From contig NC_026507.1 in NCBI RefSeq assembly GCF_000182925.2, positions 3,100,001 through 3,164,000 on the forward strand: 64,000 nucleotides of DNA, in the 5' to 3' direction. Shown piece by piece: positions 33,281 through 43,153 of this stretch (position 1 is the first letter of the stretch; each line of letters begins with the position of its first letter). Position numbers and translations under genes: made by a program. The DNA is from Neurospora crassa OR74A (lineage: Eukaryota > Ascomycota > Sordariomycetes > Sordariales > Sordariaceae). The notes beneath the pieces are model-generated. The model had not been told where the DNA came from. It made no database searches and worked only from the letters and a program-made list of their open reading frames with translations.

Positions 33281-36162
33281 ACAAATCAATAACACTTGAA
33301 AATCACCGCCTTGCGCGAGATACTAGCAGCAGAGTTACTTCATCTTCCGCACTGGGAGTGACCGAATCCCAACCCCAACTCAAGAGCTCGCCCACCCGAA
33401 GGAATTCGTCTGGAGAGAGCGAGCCCACGAATTGGTTTAATCAATCCAATCGTAACCCTGCCGCGGCCTTTCATGACGAGAGCCATATCATGGAAGTCGA
33501 TCCTCCTTTTTATCAAAAGGAGACTGACTCCTCCAACGAGGAATCCAGGTATCCGCCTGGACGAAACCCTGTACATCCGCCCGGTGGTGTCCAGTTACCC
33601 GGGTTCCGCCCGGTTGCTGCTCACAGCAGCGCCGCCGATGACTACCGCAGTGTCATTGACGACTTGACTGTCGAAAACAAGCGGCTTAAGGAGGAACTGA
33701 AGAGGTATAAGCAGTTTGGTTCCGACGTGATGAGGAAAGAGAAGTTGTTTGAGATCAAGGTACATGGCTTACCTAGAAGAAAGAAACGTGAGTTGGAGGC
33801 AACGCTCCGCGACTTTGCTGCCAGTCTCGGGGACTCGAGCGAATCGACATCGCAGAGGAGAAAGACTGGCAGACATGGAACGGCCGTTCACTCGTCTGGG
33901 GTTTCGTTGTCGAAACACGATTCGTCGTCATCGTCGCGCAGTCGTCCTGTCGATTCTGCATACAACTCTATGTCGACGGGCCGTAGCTCTCATGCGCCCC
34001 ACTCTTCCGGTCCGTCGCTCGGACGACCTTCGCTGACCAGGGCAAAATCCGTCGGGACCCAAAAGGTAGAAAACTATCTGCGCGACACGCCCGATGGCCT
34101 GCTTCCTCACCATATTGTCATGACCGACAAGGAGAAGAAGAAGCTGGTTGTCCGACGCTTGGAGCAACTGTTCACCGGAAAGATCAGTGGACGAAACATG
34201 CAGCGCAACCAGTCGATGCCGAGCATGGATGCACCACTCGCGCCGGAAGGAACCAACATGGCCCCCCCTCGCCCCCCTCCGGAAGGATTGCGCGAAGCTT
34301 GCATCCAACTACAGGATGGAGACAACCCGCGAAAGAACCGTTCCTCCAAAGACAATGGTTCTGCATCCAACTCGGGTGGCGATCAAACCGAACTTGGCGG
34401 AACTGGGACTGGAAGCGGAGATGGAAGTGGAAGCGGCGGTCGCACTGGTAACAACACCTCGCCCCCGGGAGCTATTGCGCCGGACCAACGACCAACCAGG
34501 CCTCGCGATTTGGACCCGGACCGCGTCCAGATACCATCCGAGAATATGGACTACATCCGTCATCTGGGCCTTGTATCTCCCGAATTCTTGCAGGGAAGCC
34601 GGACCAGCTATCAAGATGTTGCTCCGGATGCGGAAGGCTGGGTGTATCTCAATCTGCTTTGTAACCTGGCCCAGCTGCACATGGTTAACGTAACGCCGAG
34701 TTTTATTCGCCAAGCTGTCTCCGAAAAGAGCACAAAGTTCCAGCTGTCTGCTGATGGTCGGAAAATCCGCTGGCGTGGCGGAACCGATGGAACCAAGTTC
34801 AGCAGCGACAGCAGCGAGGACAAGTCCCAGCAAAGCCCTATGACCGAAGATACCGAGGATGGCTCGGATAAGAATGGTCGGAGGAAGAAGCGGAAAACGC
34901 AGCAGGCGAGTTCGGAGATTGGGAGGTTCGGTCCCTCAAGGTCACCTTCGGACACCTTTCATTACAAACCGATGTTTGTACACCGTAATTCATCCTCAAT
35001 CGAGACCTCTTTGGAGGAGTCGATGTCACAAGGCTCAGAGGATGCTGTCGATGAGAGCAACATGGGTAACTCGAAGTGGGATTTTAGCGGATCGGGGACA
35101 ACGCAACAACGGAGGAAGCGTCGATACGATGGCGCCATCGTTTACTACACCGGCGCTCCATTTTGCACCGATCTTTCAGGAGACCCTGGCGATATGTCGC
35201 CAACAGCGCAAATGACGGCCGGCCGCGAGGTCGAAGGATCCGGATCTGGTGATGAAGTTGAACATGTGCTGCAGCGGACGTTGTCTGGATCGTCTCTTCC
35301 TATTAGGCCGCTCAGTGATGACCGGGCCCGCGTGGCCGAGGTGTTGGATTTCGACCCCGGAAACCCGCCTGAACTCGTGGCCGACGACGGTTCCTCGCCG
35401 AATGACGAGGATTTCGTCTTCCCATGGTGCGAGGATCCTGCCAAGGTTCGGATTCAGCCTATTGCCAAAGAAGTCATGGAGCCCTCTGGTCTTGGTGGAG
35501 TACTTCCTGACGACCATTTTGTGATGCTCGTCACCACTCGCCGCGTCGTCAGACCTATCCTGCAGCGGCAGTTGTCACGCTCGACAACATCGGAAGATAC
35601 GGCCGAATTCATCGCCGAACGCTTGGCAGCGATAAGAACGTCGTCGCCTCTGCCTCCTCGCAGTCACAGGCTGACTGTCGCGCCGTTGCAGGTTGAATAC
35701 GTCTCTGGGCAATTCCGTCGGCTGAATCCAGCCCCACTCCCTCCTCCGGCGATTTTCTATCCCCCGTTCAGTACCGATTCCAGCTGGGACGATGGCGATG
35801 ATCTAGCTTCTGACGATGAAGAAGTGGAGGAGGTGGAGGAAGATTCTTACTCTGAGGGGCAGATCTCGCGCCGAGCAAATCCTCATTTCTCGGACAACAA
35901 CACGTACATGCGGAAGGACGATTTGGCGTTCGATACCGAGACTGATGTGCGGATGGACAGCGACGACAATCGCTTGTCGGACAGCGGCCACAACATGCGG
36001 GCGATGATGCCGCGGGCAGAAGCGGTGGATGGGGACGACAGCCCATTGGCAGCCGTCACCGGAAAAGAGGTGGACATGCTGCACACTGGCAGCTCGGTTG
36101 CAACCGCTGGTGGGGCAGAGAGTGGCTATAGTAGTTCGATGGAGGACGTCTCATCCTCGTGA
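33193..36162 (+). CDS. frq: Circadian clock protein FREQUENCY
   Basis: Negative element of the Neurospora circadian oscillator. It dimerises, binds the helicase FRH and casein kinase 1, and represses the White Collar complex that activates it. The ATG at 33193 (AACATGG) gives exactly 989 residues; the preceding GTG is not a start. Met100 at 33490 begins short FRQ. Recognisable parts: coiled coil about 145-180 (YRSVIDDLTVENKRLKEEL), casein-kinase-binding FCD1 VVRRLEQL at 319-326 and FCD2 LLCNLAQL at 488-495. Ser513 is present, as are PEST-1 at about 540-558, the basic NLS RKKRK at 564-568, and the FRH-binding DHFVMLVTT at 774-782. A very acidic segment follows at about 863-885. Residues altered in classical period mutants are wild type: Glu364, Gly459, Gly482, Ala895. 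The coding part is uninterrupted apart from the start-codon intron. Confidence 0.99.
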   Translation: MADSGDKSQGMRPPPFDSRGHPLPRRASPDKSITLENHRLARDTSSRVTSSSALGVTESQPQLKSSPTRRNSSGESEPTNWFNQSNRNPAAAFHDESHIMEVDPPFYQKETDSSNEESRYPPGRNPVHPPGGVQLPGFRPVAAHSSAADDYRSVIDDLTVENKRLKEELKRYKQFGSDVMRKEKLFEIKVHGLPRRKKRELEATLRDFAASLGDSSESTSQRRKTGRHGTAVHSSGVSLSKHDSSSSSRSRPVDSAYNSMSTGRSSHAPHSSGPSLGRPSLTRAKSVGTQKVENYLRDTPDGLLPHHIVMTDKEKKKLVVRRLEQLFTGKISGRNMQRNQSMPSMDAPLAPEGTNMAPPRPPPEGLREACIQLQDGDNPRKNRSSKDNGSASNSGGDQTELGGTGTGSGDGSGSGGRTGNNTSPPGAIAPDQRPTRPRDLDPDRVQIPSENMDYIRHLGLVSPEFLQGSRTSYQDVAPDAEGWVYLNLLCNLAQLHMVNVTPSFIRQAVSEKSTKFQLSADGRKIRWRGGTDGTKFSSDSSEDKSQQSPMTEDTEDGSDKNGRRKKRKTQQASSEIGRFGPSRSPSDTFHYKPMFVHRNSSSIETSLEESMSQGSEDAVDESNMGNSKWDFSGSGTTQQRRKRRYDGAIVYYTGAPFCTDLSGDPGDMSPTAQMTAGREVEGSGSGDEVEHVLQRTLSGSSLPIRPLSDDRARVAEVLDFDPGNPPELVADDGSSPNDEDFVFPWCEDPAKVRIQPIAKEVMEPSGLGGVLPDDHFVMLVTTRRVVRPILQRQLSRSTTSEDTAEFIAERLAAIRTSSPLPPRSHRLTVAPLQVEYVSGQFRRLNPAPLPPPAIFYPPFSTDSSWDDGDDLASDDEEVEEVEEDSYSEGQISRRANPHFSDNNTYMRKDDLAFDTETDVRMDSDDNRLSDSGHNMRAMMPRAEAVDGDDSPLAAVTGKEVDMLHTGSSVATAGGAESGYSSSMEDVSSS

Positions 36163-37512
36163 GACCTGAGTGGGTATTTTTCCTATGTGAGAAGAAGACG
36201 CGGGGAGCATACGAGAGCAAAAGGAACGCATTGCGGCTGGTGTCAGGAAATCAGGTACCGGTGTTCTCGAATTTTTGGCTTTGGCGGGCAAGCGGGTTGT
36301 TTCGAGCGCGCGGGTTCTTGGCTTTTGCCATTTTCAGGGGAGTTGCAATTGTCGCTTTTCGGGGACTCGATACGCATGATGGATATCCAACGAAGGTGAT
36401 TGCCGGGTGAGGGATCTGGATCCCATGAATGGGGCGGCCATGGGTGGTGGGTGGTGGGTGGAGGGAGGGGGTGTTGAGTTGGGGACTTTTTGGGGCGTCT
36501 GGGTTAGTGTTGTTTGGATTTCAAACGGTGTGGCTTTTGGGTTTTTTTCTCTGGCTATTTTTTTATGGGGGGTTTTATCTTTCTTCTTCATCTTTTTATT
36601 TCTGATATTTTTTTCTTGGCTTCCTTGTAGATGACTCCGTGTGCAGAAAAAAACATACCTGTTTTTTTAAATTCGTATCAACGATTCGCAGTAGTAGCAG
36701 AAGGCCGGTGACATCAGTCGCAACGGGTGCACCCGTAAAATAAGGATTGGACTTGGTGGTAGGTCTGATGGGGCATGTAGTGTATATAGGATTTCAAAGT
36801 GAATCGATCACTAGTCCCGGTTCGTTGTCTCCACGATGGCCTCGCTGCCGGAACGTTTTGATGATCGAGCGGTAATCGTGGATCCCTAGGTCGGGCGTAA
36901 GACCCTCAGCGCATTATCAGCAAGCCCCTGATTAATCCAACGCTGGGCGGGCTACACAGACAGTATCAGGGTCGTCATCACAGTCCAACGGTCGGTTGTT
37001 TGTTAGCATGGGTCTTCTGATGAAGCCATCGCCAGCAGTACCATAGCACACAAAAAGACATGTACAAATATCTCAATCCAGGAAAAGACACGTCAAAAAA
37101 CGAGGGCTTCACATGATCGTTTTGATTCCAAGCCTTCCCGATCCAGTGAAGCACATATGCTTGGATTCACCCGCCCAGAAACTCCCTTGACTCAAGGTCT
37201 CTCACTACCTAACAAAACTTTCCAGAGGTGAATTGTACTGTACGCGGGCAGGGGCCTGCCCCACCTTAATGAAATCGATTCGACCGGACTCCTGGCTGCA
37301 GGCGGGGGAGCGAGCTCAGCGAGGTGCGGGCGGGCAAGTCAGCCCTTGGGGTTCCATCCATGACCATATCGCACCTACCTCTACCTACGGCCCTACCTAC
37401 CTACGTAAACAACGAGCTCGGCGCCAACCGAGGCACGCAAGTGGAAGCTCCCCGCCTTGATCGGTCTTTTCCTTTCCCCCTTACAACCCGACATGTAAGG
37501 TCCATACTCAGA
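36163..37512. other. frq 3' region and prefoldin promoter
   Basis: The first about 500 bases are T/G-rich and likely frq 3' UTR (long T runs at 36541-36672). The middle holds the candidate antisense promoter element. The right part is the prefoldin upstream region with CTACCTAC runs at 37376-37404. No gene was seen. Confidence 0.6.
36863..36884 (-). promoter_or_regulatory. Candidate light-response element for antisense qrf
   Basis: On the minus strand GATCC (36884-36880) is followed after 12 bases by CGATC (36867-36863), fitting GATNC...CGATN with N = C. The spacing is nearly that of the clock box (11 bases). It sits about 700 bases beyond the frq stop codon, oriented to drive leftward transcription. 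Confidence 0.5.
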
Positions 37513-38738
37513 ATGGCAACCAAAGGAAAAGAAGTAGAAACTGCGGGTCGGTAAGTCAGTCCCAGTTGAACTACCTACTTACCTTACCTTACCTTACCCT
37601 ACCTTGGCCAAGCATCAGAGCTTATGTTGGTGGTGACAGGACAAAGCAACGTCTTGCCCCTCTTGAACGACGAGTCTCATGTCATCACCCCTAACTTCAA
37701 CAGTCGGACATGGCTCGAAGTATTCCTCATTGCTAGCATAGCCTAGCCTAGCCTAGCCTACCTATAGAAACACAAAACAAGCTGACCTGCTGCTCCCGCG
37801 TTCCGCCAAACCTACAGTGATGCCACGCCCGCGAACCCCCGAGGTATCCCCCAGGCGCCCTTCGTCGACAAGGTCGAGGACTATGTCACGTCTCGCGCGG
37901 ATGTCGAACCCACCCTGAGGCGGTTCCAAGAGTTGATTGCCAAGTACCAATTCATGGAGCAGAACCTCCAGCGACGGGTGGTGGGCTTGAAGGATAAGAT
38001 GCCGGATATCCAGAAGACGCTGGACACGGTGCGGTTCCTGCAGATGAGAAAGGTACGACACACACACACGCACACACGCACACACACCTCCGTCTTCAGG
38101 GCACGCGAACATACGGGCTATACAGCTAGCTATACAGCGGGCACAATACCAAATGCGCCCGGGGCGGGGGGAAAGGGTAATTGAGAACCAAAGGTCAAGG
38201 ACGAGCATGAACAACAAGGACGTGGATTGATGTATGGATGGATGGACGAAGATACGGTCGCACACGAACAAGACACGCTGACAAGATCACCTTTTTACTT
38301 TGTCTGTTTTACAGGACGAATCAGACCCGATCGAAACCACATTCGAGCTCAACGAGACTCTCTACGCCCAGGCCAAGATCCCACCCACGGACGAGGTGTA
38401 CATCTGGCTCGGCGCCAACGTCATGCTGTCGTATCCCATTGAGGAGGCCGAGCAGCTGCTTGACTCGAAGCTCAAGGCGGCGACGCAGAGCTTGCAGAAC
38501 TGCGAGGAGGATCTGGATTTCTTGAGAGAACAGATTACGGTACGTGTTGGGCGGAGAACGCGAAGATGGTAGTTCTGTTACCGATCTTGGAACCTTGACT
38601 GACCTGAACGATGCGCCATAGACGATGGAAGTTGCGGTTGCCAGAGTGTACAACTGGGACGTCGTGCAGAAGAGGAAAGAGAAGGAGGAGGAGGAGAAGA
38701 CAAAAGGAAAGAAGAGCGAGACGGCGTCGGACGGTTGA
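37513..38738 (+). CDS. Prefoldin subunit 3 (Pac10/VBP1)
   Basis: Alpha-type subunit of the hexameric prefoldin chaperone that delivers unfolded actin and tubulin to CCT. Four exons: 37513-37550, 37818-38052, 38315-38539 and 38622-38738. Donors are GTAAGT, GTACGA and GTACGT, acceptors ACAG and TAG, and phases close to give 204 residues. N-terminal helix: FVDKVEDYVTSRADVEPTLRRFQELIAKYQFMEQNL. The central beta region includes TTFELNETLYAQAKIPPTDEVYIWLGANVMLSYPIEEAEQLL, the hallmark prefoldin segment. The C-terminal coiled coil runs SLQNCEEDLDFLREQITTMEVAVARVYNWDV and ends in a charged Lys/Glu tail. The intron after exon 2 carries an AC repeat. The gene lies directly downstream of the qrf promoter region. 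Confidence 0.94.
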
Positions 38739-40133
38739 AGAGGAGATTAGGTCTAATACAGAAAGCGAGGAGATAATGCACCATCACGAAATGCCATGGG
38801 AGCGAACGACGGTTGAAGAATGTCTAATAGAGGGAGGCCGGCCGAGGTTGCTGCTGGCCGCGATCATGTGAGACGAGGTTCACGATGGCTTGGTAAGTTG
38901 GACTTGATTTGAAAGCAACATGATAGCGAACGATACCTCACAGATATTCTGCGTCGTATTACGCTCAGTAGCCATTTGTTCACGAGACAAAGGAACAAGG
39001 GCCACGCAAGCGGTTTGTCGTTTTGGAGAGACTGAAGTGGGACTGGCGAGATGAGGTTCGCTCTGGCCTAGGTCAAGGCTACGACCTCGAGAGATTAAAG
39101 AGAATTTGAGTTTGGCGGCCTCCAACGCCCATAGCCTCATGATCAAGGCACGATGATGACTTTTTATATTTCCCGCCCGGGTTCTTGGTTGTGATGGAAG
39201 TTACTGTCTATCACTTGGCTACAAGAGAGATCGACGCTATGGCTCATTGTTTAGATTGTCACGATACCTACCGCAAACATACACCGAGATAGCCTTACAA
39301 CGTTACCAAAAGCCAATCCGAGGAGATCACGTGGCTGAGGGGGCGAGTTTGTCTGGTTGAGTTGTAGTGTAGTCGCGGATCGATCGTCGCCATCGTTTAT
39401 CAAGTGGTGTACATACCCAAGTCTTATCCAGTCGAGACAGTCAGATGGGCGGGGGGCCAATGCGCATGTAGGCAGGGCGCTCGGGCGGCCGTTGACCTGT
39501 CTGTTTCGCTGTCAGTGTTTTGTCAAAAGTGAGCCACCCCCGCCCCCCTGGAAACTGAAACCCCTATTTCGGGAGTGAGGAAGCACATCTGTGGTCTTGA
39601 CCGCCATGACGACGGCATTCGTTTCGGAGACGGGGTCCCGAGTCTTTTGACTCTGTCTCTGTTTGGTACGGCGGCAGGCGAACGGCAGACCAGGCCCGAC
39701 CTGAATACTGGATGAGGTGCCCTGCGCCAACAGCAGAAAGCAGCTTAGCGGATGGGGCCCCAACGTCGGGTCCCAAGCGGGCAGGCGGCCCCCAGGGGCA
39801 GGCGGAATCTCAGGGGCCCCGGCCCTCTGCAACGGAACCCCAATTAAACGATCTCCATCACGGGCGGGCTCCGGCCTCCTTCCCCTTCCTGCCTGCCTGC
39901 CTGCCTTGACTCTGTAGACTCAACTGTGTACCCTTTCCCCTTCGGATCAACCCTTTTTGCCACGACTCAGCTGCGTTATCCATCTCCTATAACGCTACCT
40001 TACTTTCCAAGTTTGTACACATCATTGTCGTCTCTTCATTGTCTCCTGCCTCAGCTTCATAATACCCAACCCCAACCCCCCCGCTTCAGCCTACCTACCT
40101 ACCTACGACCTCTACAACACCACAACCGCCAAC
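38739..40133. other. Intergenic region, prefoldin to SEC14
   Basis: No supportable gene. The last 200 bases are a C/T-rich leader for the SEC14 gene, ending in ACCTACCTACCTACGACC at 40091-40110. Short G-rich frames around 39500-39900 are unsupported. Confidence 0.6.
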
Positions 40134-41400
40134 ATGGAGCTTGAACCCAAGTACGACGACTATGACTACCCTACCACCGCGCCCGACGCGCAGGAGGGCC
40201 ACCCCGGCCATCTGACTCCCCAGCAGCAGGCCCAGGTCACTCAGCTTCGTCTGATGCTGGAGTCTGAGGGCTACACCAAGCGCCTCGACACCCTTACACT
40301 GGTATGCAATATGATGCTCGATTCGAGTGGGAGAGACGGAGAACAAAAAGAGGGGAAAGTAGTGGGATAGACAGGTGCTGACACATTCCGTAAACAGCTG
40401 CGCTTCCTCCGCGCCCGCAAGTTCGATGTCAACCTCGCCAAGCAAATGTAAGCGCGAAATCTGCCCAGTATCGCTCGAGTTTGAACAACAAAGCGCTGAC
40501 CATCAAACCCAAGGTTCGTCGAGTGCGAGAAGTGGAGGGCAGAGACCAAGCTTGACGAGACCATCCCTGAGTGGGAGTACCCCGAGAAGGAGGAGGTTTC
40601 CAAGTACTACCCTCAATACTACCACAAGACCGATAAGGTACGGCTACCAGTTCTCTCCGGATTTTGCATTCCATCGGCTGCGACAATAGAGACCAGAAAA
40701 AGAAATTACACGAGGCTAACATGAGGTTCTCCACCAGGATGGCCGCCCCGTTTACATCGAGCAGCTTGGCAAGATCGATCTGAATGCCATGTACAAGATC
40801 ACAACAGCCGAGCGCATGCTCACCAACCTCGCTGTCGAGTACGAGCGTCTTGCCGACCCCCGCCTGCCCGCCTGCTCCCGCAAGGCCGGTGTCCTCCTCG
40901 AGACGTGCTGCACCATCATGGACCTGAAGGGTGTCGGCCTCACCAAGGCCCCCCAGGTCTTCGGCTACGTCAAGCAGGCCTCCACCCTCTCGCAGAACTA
41001 CTACCCCGAGCGCCTCGGCAAGCTCTACCTCATCAACGCGCCCTGGGGCTTCAGCACCGTCTGGAACGTCATCAAGGCTTGGCTCGACCCCGTCACCGTC
41101 TCCAAGATCCACGTCCTCGGCAGCGGTTACAGCAAGGAGCTCCTCGGGCAGGTGCCCCCTGAGAACCTCCCCAAGGAGTTTGGCGGTACCTGCCAGTGCG
41201 CCGGTGGCTGCCACATGAGCGACATGGGTCCTTGGCGCGAGGAGCAGTGGGCTCGTCCCGCCAAGTGGGAGAAGAAGGCTGATGCCCCCGCCGCCGCCCC
41301 CGCCGCCGCTCCTGCCGCGACCGAAGCTGCCCCTGCTCCTGCCGCCGAGCCTGCCGTCGCTGCTACTGAGGCTACCGCCCCTGCTCCCGCTGCCGCATAA
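40134..41400 (+). CDS. sec14: SEC14 phosphatidylinositol/phosphatidylcholine transfer protein
   Basis: Soluble lipid-exchange protein that coordinates PI4P supply for Golgi export. Four exons, 40134-40301, 40398-40447, 40514-40637 and 40738-41400, with donors GTATGC, GTAAGC and GTACGG, give 334 residues. CRAL-TRIO N domain: LLRFLRARKFDVNLAKQMF near 57-75. The lipid-binding CRAL-TRIO domain includes DGRPVYIEQLGKIDL, METCCTIMDLKGVGL-like residues (here LETCCTIMDLKGVG), YYPERLGKLYLINAPWGFSTVWNVIKAWLDPVTVSKI, and the closing LPKEFGGTCQCAGGCHMSDMGPW. The last about 38 residues are an Ala/Pro/Glu-rich tail absent from yeast Sec14, encoded by GCC/CCC/CCT repeats. Confidence 0.96.
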
Positions 41401-42086
41401 GAGATGCAATGGGGATGTTTGACGACGGCTTCCAGTCAGAAAGACGGCAGTTCGAAGGGCAAAGCATCACCGAGTCCCCCCAGAATATGGCGTCATTTTT
41501 GCCTGTGAGGGGAAGGCTGTTAACGCGGTTTTGCTTTACATGAAGTATCATGGGTCTATATACGCTATGAAAGAGTATTCAGTTGTAATGAAGTCATCAT
41601 TCGGCCAGACTAGCTTAGTGGCCGTAATGGGGTAGGAGTTGGTTGTGTTTGCAGGGTATTTTCAAGTGCGAGATCGGAAACGTGAATCTGGTTTCAACTT
41701 AGCACTGGTGATTTTACATTAGCGTATGTAGAGTCCTCGCGTCTTTGTCGGAGGTGGTCTCTTTGGTATACACACGGATATACAATAGATCACTTGTTTC
41801 TGGCGGCCTGTAATTTATCTGCCTGGTATTTGAGTGGTGAAGACATCAAGAAATCTGGCACATTTCAGTTCCCAAAAGTAACCACATATTTGCTTTGATA
41901 CCCCGTCCATAGACATGGCTATGCCAATACGCCCCTAACTCCAAAAACTAATCGCTTAAAGCCTCTCTACCGAAAGCAAACAGTGTTCCAACAAGCAACA
42001 ACTCCAACATGCCGGCTCAAACAAACCCAACACTTTTCTTTTCCCGCAGCACTAACGAGTATCGCCAACCCAACCAACAACATTGT
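41401..42086. other. Convergent 3' region, SEC14 and Mis14-like
   Basis: 686 bp between facing stop codons; presumed 3' UTRs. No repeat or RNA gene is seen. Confidence 0.55.
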
Positions 42087-43153
42087 CTACCTCCCCTCCC
42101 CAGGCGCCGCAACAACACCACTCCCCCCAACACCAGCAACAACATACCCGCCCGCAACCCTCGCCCTCTCCATCCTCGCCACCGTAGCCGGCATCTGACT
42201 CTTCAGCCTTCTCAGCGCCTCAACCGCTTTTGCAAACCCATCCTCTATTTCTTCCTGCCTTTCCATTGTTGCACCAGCAGCAGCAGCAGCAGCACCTCCT
42301 CCTCCTTTTTCGTTTCCTCCCTTTCCTGCCGTTACGTCCCCGTCCCCGCTCCCATTTCCATCTTCACCTTCAGCAGCACCAGCAGCAGCATCAGTAACAA
42401 AAGGTAACAACCCCTCCAAAGCCTTTCGTCCAGCCACCACCCCCTCCTCCACCACTCTTTGTTTGGCCCTGTCCAACGCCTTTTGGTCTGCGTCCGTCTG
42501 TCGAGCCAAAGAATCAGCCAGCGCGGAAGCGGCAGAGGCGGGCACGCGGCGTTTGAGTAAGGCGATGGAGCGCAGAAGATCTTCTTCTTCGCGGGCCAGA
42601 GTTTCGAGGCGGGAACGTTTGCGGGGGTCGAAGGGTTCGTATTCTTCTTGAGGGGGTTTTGGCTTTTTGCTTTTCTTGGTCTTTTGGATTTTTGAGGATG
42701 AAGATGACTTGGAGGACTTTTTGATGGTGCCGTTGCTTCTTTTTGTGGTGGTGGAAGTGGAAGGGGAAGTGAGTGGGGATGAGGACAAGGACAAAAACTC
42801 GGAGGGGTCGGTTACGGGAAGGCCGTTGATGGAGATGTTGGGGGCTACGTAGGTGAAGGTTTTGGTTATGTACTGCATTGTTGTTTGGTGTTAGTTGGTG
42901 GGTTTTGCTACGTAGTAGAAGAGTCTATATAGGAAGGGAAGAAAACACGTACATCATCAACCAACTGCTCTATCCTCACGCGCAATTCGTCTTCTTCCTC
43001 CTCGTCCTCCCCGTTTCTGTCGCCCGCGTCAACAGGCGGGAAAGCGGCGTTGATGCTATCCGCTGCGGCGCGACGTACATTGTCGATTAGATAGGTGAAG
43101 TCTTCGGGCGATTGAAGCTCGATTCGACGGTGGACGGCGGATTCCATTTCCAT
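42087..43153 (-). CDS. Kinetochore protein Mis14/Nsl1-like
   Basis: Subunit of the MIND/Mis12 complex joining centromeric chromatin to the Ndc80 complex. Two exons on the minus strand, 43153-42953 and 42872-42087 (donor GTACGT, acceptor TGCAG, phase 0), give 328 residues. I start at ATG 43153 because it opens MEMESAVHRRIELQSPEDFTYLIDNVRRAA, the conserved Mis14 N-terminal signature (H-R-x-I-E-L-x-S-P-x-D). The second exon carries YITKTFTYVAPNISINGLPV, a long Ser/Lys/Thr linker (about 95-135), a helical block with LETLAREEEDLLRSIALLKRRVPA, and a Gly/Ala-rich insert before the final helix. The C-terminal 25 residues are Gly/Val/Ala-rich and may be affected by an unrecognised final intron. Assignment rests mainly on the N-terminal motif. 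Confidence 0.8.

Larger units (their letters stand above)
31600..36850 (-). ncRNA. qrf: Expected antisense transcript qrf (extent approximate)
   Basis: In N. crassa a light-induced and rhythmic antisense RNA, qrf, covers frq and interferes with frq transcription. The sequence supports it only indirectly: a light-element-like GAT pair on the minus strand at 36863-36884, downstream of frq, and no protein frame across the interval. Both ends given are guesses. Confidence 0.5.

Noticed and set aside
37740-37760. CCTAGCCTAGCCTAG run as a telomere-like repeat
   Set aside because: Neurospora telomeres are TTAGGG; this is a short simple repeat inside a prefoldin intron.
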